Source: Haliotis asinina
Lineage: Eukaryota; Mollusca; Gastropoda; Lepetellida; Haliotidae
Length of the DNA stretch: 64,000 nucleotides
Assembly: GCF_037392515.1 (NCBI RefSeq)
Contig: NC_090280.1
Location: forward strand, 73,892,504 to 73,956,503
Direction: 5' to 3'
Each line of letters starts with the position of its first letter. The stretch's first letter is position 1. Of this stretch, positions 60,162 through 64,000 are shown piece by piece. The notes below the pieces were generated by a model. That model worked only from the letters and a program-made list of their open reading frames with translations, was not told the DNA's origin and did no database searches. A program made the position numbers and the translations under genes.

Positions 60162-60593
60162 GCCTCCGTGGTGTAGTGGTTAGGATGTCCGCCTGGACAG
60201 CGGAAGATCGAGGGTTCTATCCGCGTCACACCAAAAGACGTTGAAATATGGTACTTGTTAGTCCAGGTCTAGCGTTCGGCATTAATGGGCACAACAAGGA
60301 CTGGTCGACTCGGAGTCAGTGTAATGTGTGTGTGAGTGGGGTGTTCATGCTTAACTGCGGCATGGTATCTCGGTGAGCTAGCACTGTGAAACCAGCTTAT
60401 GGCCGGGCTAGTACAAGCACCCACACACGTACGTCTTCATATGGACGAAATAATCTTAAGTACGACGTTAAACCTCACCTCACCTCACCTCACCTCACCT
60501 CACCTCACCTCACCTCACCTCACCTCACCTCACCTCACCTCACCTCACCTCACCTCACCTCACCTCACCTCACCTCACCTCACCTCACCTCAC
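60162..60593 (+). repeat. tRNA-derived SINE type 3 with expanded CTCAC tail
   Basis: The head GCCTCCGTGGTGTAGTGGTT with GGGTTCTATCC has A- and B-box sequences, and an anticodon-like stem-loop (CCGC, loop CTGGACA, GCGG). The body has CCAAAAGACGTTGAAATATG, GGACTGGTCGACTCGGAGTC and GCACTGTGAAACCAGC. The 3' end AAGTACGACGTTAAAC is followed by about 24 CTCAC units (60,473-60,593). The tRNA-like head lacks a proper acceptor stem, so it is not a tRNA gene. Confidence 0.88.
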
Positions 60594-60754
60594 AAATTCC
60601 AAATTCCAAATTCCAAAAAGCTGTCACACCATGGAGTAAATGGACTATTGTCCAAACAGCGTTTCAAACAACCTAAACTCACCTGGGGATCGGTTGGCAG
60701 GTGATACTGATTTGATGTTCAAAGGCGACGGATGTCCTCATTTAGCACTGGGGC

Positions 60755-61095
60755 CAATGGGGTAGCCGAATGGTTAAAGAGTGAGTGAGCGAGTGAGTTT
60801 AGTTTTAAGCCGCACTAAGCAATATTCCAGCTATATGGCGGCGGTCTGTAAATAATCGAGTCTGGACCAGACAATCCAGTGATCAACAACATGAGCATCG
60901 ATCTGCGCAATTGGGAATCGATGACAAGTCAGCGAGCCTGTCCACCCGTTCCCGTTAGGCGCCTCTAACGATAAGCATAGTCGGAATGGTTAAAGAAGAT
61001 TCTCCTCGTAGGTACTGGAGCCCATTTCAGGTGTCACCAGCTGCAGACATTGCTGGAATATTGCTAATAGTGGCGTATCTATAACCGCACTCACT
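60755..61095 (+). repeat. SINE type 2 interrupted by a SINE type 1
   Basis: The head GGGGTAGCCGAATGGTTAAAGA stops at 60,780 and resumes after 60,983 with GAATGGTTAAAGA repeated. It then runs to GCCCATTTCAGGTGTC, GACATTGCTGGAATATTGC and a CACTCACTGACTC tail. Confidence 0.85.
60781..60983 (-). repeat. SINE-like repeat type 1, nested insertion with 13-bp TSD
   Basis: It begins GTGAGTGAGCGAGTGAGTTT and ends CGATAAGCATAGTCG. The 13-bp duplication GAATGGTTAAAGA is at 60,768-60,780 and 60,984-60,996, proving this is a unit that retroposes on its own. Confidence 0.9.
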
Positions 61096-61099
61096 GACT

Positions 61100-62100
61100 C
61101 ATCAGTCTTGAAATCTGAACACCAGGCGAGATGAGACAGGCATAGACCAGAGACTGGTAGCTGTACATGTCATAGTGAAATTGACCTTGGATTGCATAAT
61201 GGATGAAAACACATAACATCTTGTTGTCAACCTCTCTGGTCCATTAGTGAGACGTCTCGGTTCAGCTGATAGTAAGGTGTTTTTGCATCGTCTGGTAATG
61301 TCAGAAAGTAGTTCTGTTGAAAATTGAATGAATGTTAACTGACAAGAACAACCTACAACTGCGTCTTCTTTTCAGGTAAGTAGGACTCGTGCCGAGCCAT
61401 CGCTTGATTGGGCTTGTAAAGGAACATTGCATTTAAAGATATTCAATGTAGACACACTATCCCCCCGATTTCCCTTTCTGCAATTTCTTTAACTTTATTA
61501 CCACTTCAAGAAGATTTAATCAATTTTGTGCTTTCATCTGACTCTTTTGCAGAACTGAAAGTATTTTTCTCTACGGATGGCTATACAGTTGTGCTCCGTA
61601 TATCCGAACCTCAGATATCTGGAAAGCTCGCCTTCCGTTCATAAGCGTTCGAATAAACGGGGCACGACTATATTCATGTATATTGTATCACGCTGAATGT
61701 TACTTCAATATGATATCATGTACTTTTGTAGTAATGTTATAAAATGCAAGTCGCATAAATGCTATGTGTCTGGAGAGGCATTAAAACACAACCTTTTGAT
61801 TCCTTGCCGATTCAGGTTCTGAACAATATATCAGAAATAAATTATATGTAAAAGTAACGCCCACACACAGAATCAGTCTTTATTCTCTTTTCGACCACCA
61901 CGGTGGTACAAGGTCATTAGATACATTTACACATAGATTTGAAAGTATTAACGGATGTATAAGAATATGGCTCTAAATAATGAGGTATAATTTGAGTGAT
62001 ACTTGCATGCATCTTACATCATGTCGCATTGTAGACATAGACAATACCTTTTTGATTAGACTCTGGCTAAGTGAGAGTGAACCTGATGTACGTCCTGACA
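61100..62100. other. Interval with no supported gene
   Basis: AT-rich sequence with no convincing exon. A short patch near 61,590-61,670 (CTCCGTATATCCGAACCTC, GTTCGAATAAACGGGGCACG) may be a decayed repeat. Confidence 0.4.
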
Positions 62101-62104
62101 AGGA

Positions 62105-62210
62105 ATGAGTGAATGCCTGAGTTTAGTTTTACCATTGTGGAATCGAACCCGGATCTGACGAGCTTGACGAGCAAACGTTTTAACCAATAGGCTACCCTAC
62201 GGCAGTTTTT
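62105..62210 (-). repeat. SINE type 2 (tRNA-like), internally deleted
   Basis: TGAGTTTAGTTTTACC (tail) is followed directly by GGAATCGAACCCGGATCTGA and AACCAATAGGCTACCC (head complement). The body is missing. Confidence 0.75.
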
Positions 62211-62489
62211 ACACACGATATTGTGGCATGTGAGTTATGTTCGTGTGAGTTTCATCTCGACAGCTGCGTGTTATCTGTCATGTGACATAATCCATTTCTC
62301 TATATCTGATTTGTGATGGACTGGTTTGTCTTGTACAGTAGGCGGTGTATTTGTACGTTGTCACATGTCTACATGTTAGTAGGCCGACCATTCTGTTGCA
62401 TTACTGGATCTCCCTACGGTGGCAAATACGTATTTCCTACGCGCTTTCCCATAGTTTTCTTAGTTGGACGTAAGAAGTGATTGACTAGT

Positions 62490-62680
62490 AATTGAGTTTA
62501 GTTTTACGCCGCACTCAGTAATATTCCAGCCATACTGCGACAGTGTGTAAATAATCGAGTCTGGACCAGCCAAATCAGTGATCTACATCATGATCATCAC
62601 TCTACGTAATTGGGATACGATGACATGTGTGAACCAAGTCTGACCACCCGATCAAATCTTACGACAAGCAAAGTGGTTTA
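62490..62680 (-). repeat. SINE-like repeat type 1
   Basis: GAGTTTAGTTTTACGCCGCA, CTCAGTAATATTCCAGCC, GTCTGGACCAGCCAAATCAG and CTTACGACAAGC are clear. Confidence 0.8.
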
Positions 62681-63205
62681 ACAAACGCTCATAGTTTCAT
62701 AGCTCTGTCGTTGGTTTGTATTACAAGGGGGTAAGCGCAGTAGTTGGAACAGTGAAACAAATGCACGTGCGGTACGTGAGGTGTGCTAACTTAGACCAAC
62801 CCTTCTTGTTCTTGGTGTTTCATTTGATGTACGTACCCCCGTGTAATACAAATCATCAATAGTAGGGATTTGAAACTATGACAATTTGGGCAACAGGAAG
62901 TTGAATAAAATTCTGTCATTTAAATGTTCAATTGACATGGTAAAGTTATGAGGAATCGCAATCTTGATTTCACTTTTTTGTAATCGTCGAAACATAATCG
63001 TTCACTTCTTTATCCTGTATCACAAAGTACAGGACAGTGTTGATAGTGTCAATGATTAGATAACTATCTACTGATACTGTGTAGCGTTATCTATGTACCT
63101 GTGAGAAAATTGTTTTTGTCAGCAATACCGATGTGATTATGATGCATTTTTCTGCCGTAAATTCCAGTTTTGATGTGTTGTTTAAGATGGAGAGATGCTG
63201 TGAAG

Positions 63206-63395
63206 TTAAGGGGATGCTGGTGTAGCCTGTTGGTAAAAGCGTCCGCTCGTCATGCCGAAGGCCGGGCTTTGGTTCCCCACATGCAGACAATATATGAAGA
63301 CCATATCTGGTGCCCCCCCCCCCCCCTCCCACCGTGATCATGTTAGAATACAGCAGAGAAATGTGGCGTAAAGCAAAACTCACTCACTCACTATG
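63206..63395 (+). repeat. SINE type 2 (tRNA-like)
   Basis: GGGGATGCTGGTGTAGCCTG, GCGTCCGCTCGTCATGCCG, GGTTCCCCACATGCAGAC, a C-rich run near 63,315, and GTGGCGTAAAGCAAAACTC then CACTCACTCAC. Confidence 0.8.
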
Positions 63396-63399
63396 AACT

Positions 63400-63550
63400 T
63401 AAGGTGGTAGTCCAGCTGTTAAAGCTTTCGCTTGTCTCGACTAAGATCCGGGTTTTATTCCCAATATGGGCACAGTCTGTGAAACCCATTTCTGATGTCC
63501 CCCGCCGTAAAGTTACTGTAATTAGGCAAATAGCGGTCATAAAGTTAAAC
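63400..63550 (+). repeat. SINE type 2 (tRNA-like), diverged
   Basis: GGTGGTAGTCCAGCTGTTAA, GATCCGGGTTTTATTCCC, ATATGGGCACAGTCTGTG, CCCATTTCTGATGTCCCC and GTCATAAAGTTAAAC. It follows head to tail on the copy at 63,206. Beyond 63,550 nothing is supported. Confidence 0.7.
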
Positions 63551-64000
63551 GTGGCCGCAAAACATTGAGCTCTGCATAATATCATTCTCTTCCCACAGAG
63601 GTTACTCCTGTCATAACTTCCTATGTAGAACGACATCCAGATGGTTCTATGTCCACCACTGTCAGTGATCCAATGCGAAATACCGTGAGCAAATACGATG
63701 ATTGAACAACTATTGCAACAGAGGTTGCTAGAAAATCCTAACCTACGATGTCGTACCACGTGGACGTGGCAACTAATAACACAATATCTAGAAATATTGT
63801 CGACCTTCATCCAGCGAAGAAAAAAACATGGAACTAAACGACATCATGTTCATTAAAAATATCCCCAAAATATCACAATTTCATATAATAATAAACAATT
63901 TTCATCATAGGATGTCACAAGGATATATTTACTGGATGTGAATATTTGATCATTTAACACGATTAAAAAAAAATAAAATCCTGCCTGGTTACTTATCTAC

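Noticed and set aside
60162-60235. tRNA gene
   Set aside because: A- and B-box-like sequences and an anticodon-like loop exist, but the acceptor stem does not pair, and the segment continues into a SINE body seen again at 44,690.

Overview
The window looks like a gastropod mollusc genome, most likely an abalone (Haliotis). It is AT-rich, with intron-bearing genes. It carries many copies of short repeats whose ends read GTGAGTGAGTTTAGTTTTACGC (or the complement), which I recall as typical of abalone sequence. The organism call is recognition from memory, not a search.

The one clearly functional host gene is RAD1, the 9-1-1 checkpoint clamp subunit. It lies on the minus strand at 38,700-47,007, has eight coding exons with consistent phases and a predicted 281-aa product. 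Its introns hold a MITE, a palindromic element, two SINEs and a 53-bp minisatellite.

The rest is mobile and repetitive DNA. From 1 to 9,820 a ~1-kb inverted repeat flanks 7.8 kb. From 12,469 to 20,460 lies a whole-length but decayed DNA transposon with 16-bp perfect terminal inverted repeats and a 10-bp target duplication. It encodes a DUF6589-like (Academ-type) transposase on the plus strand and a RecQ-like superfamily II helicase on the minus strand, tail to tail, so it resembles the helicase-bearing AcademH lineage. It sits inside a repeat module that has uninterrupted relatives near 1.6 kb and 32.9 kb.

Two large satellites follow: about 49 copies of a 110-bp unit (20,668-26,046) and about 95 copies of a 93-bp unit (49,961-58,798). 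The 93-bp unit is 31 codons long and open on both strands, which creates a spurious 2,999-residue minus-strand frame. Both arrays lie beside Tc1-like transposase relics. A ~4.5-kb repeat is present three times (about 1,221-5,830, 28,560-31,280 and 32,568-36,900). It carries a conserved minus-strand pair of coding exons that I could not identify, and a 57-bp minisatellite that looks like an in-frame outgrowth of the second exon. The last 5 kb is dense with nested SINEs.

All alignments, copy counts and splice sites were made by eye. Approximate element ends may be off by tens of bases.
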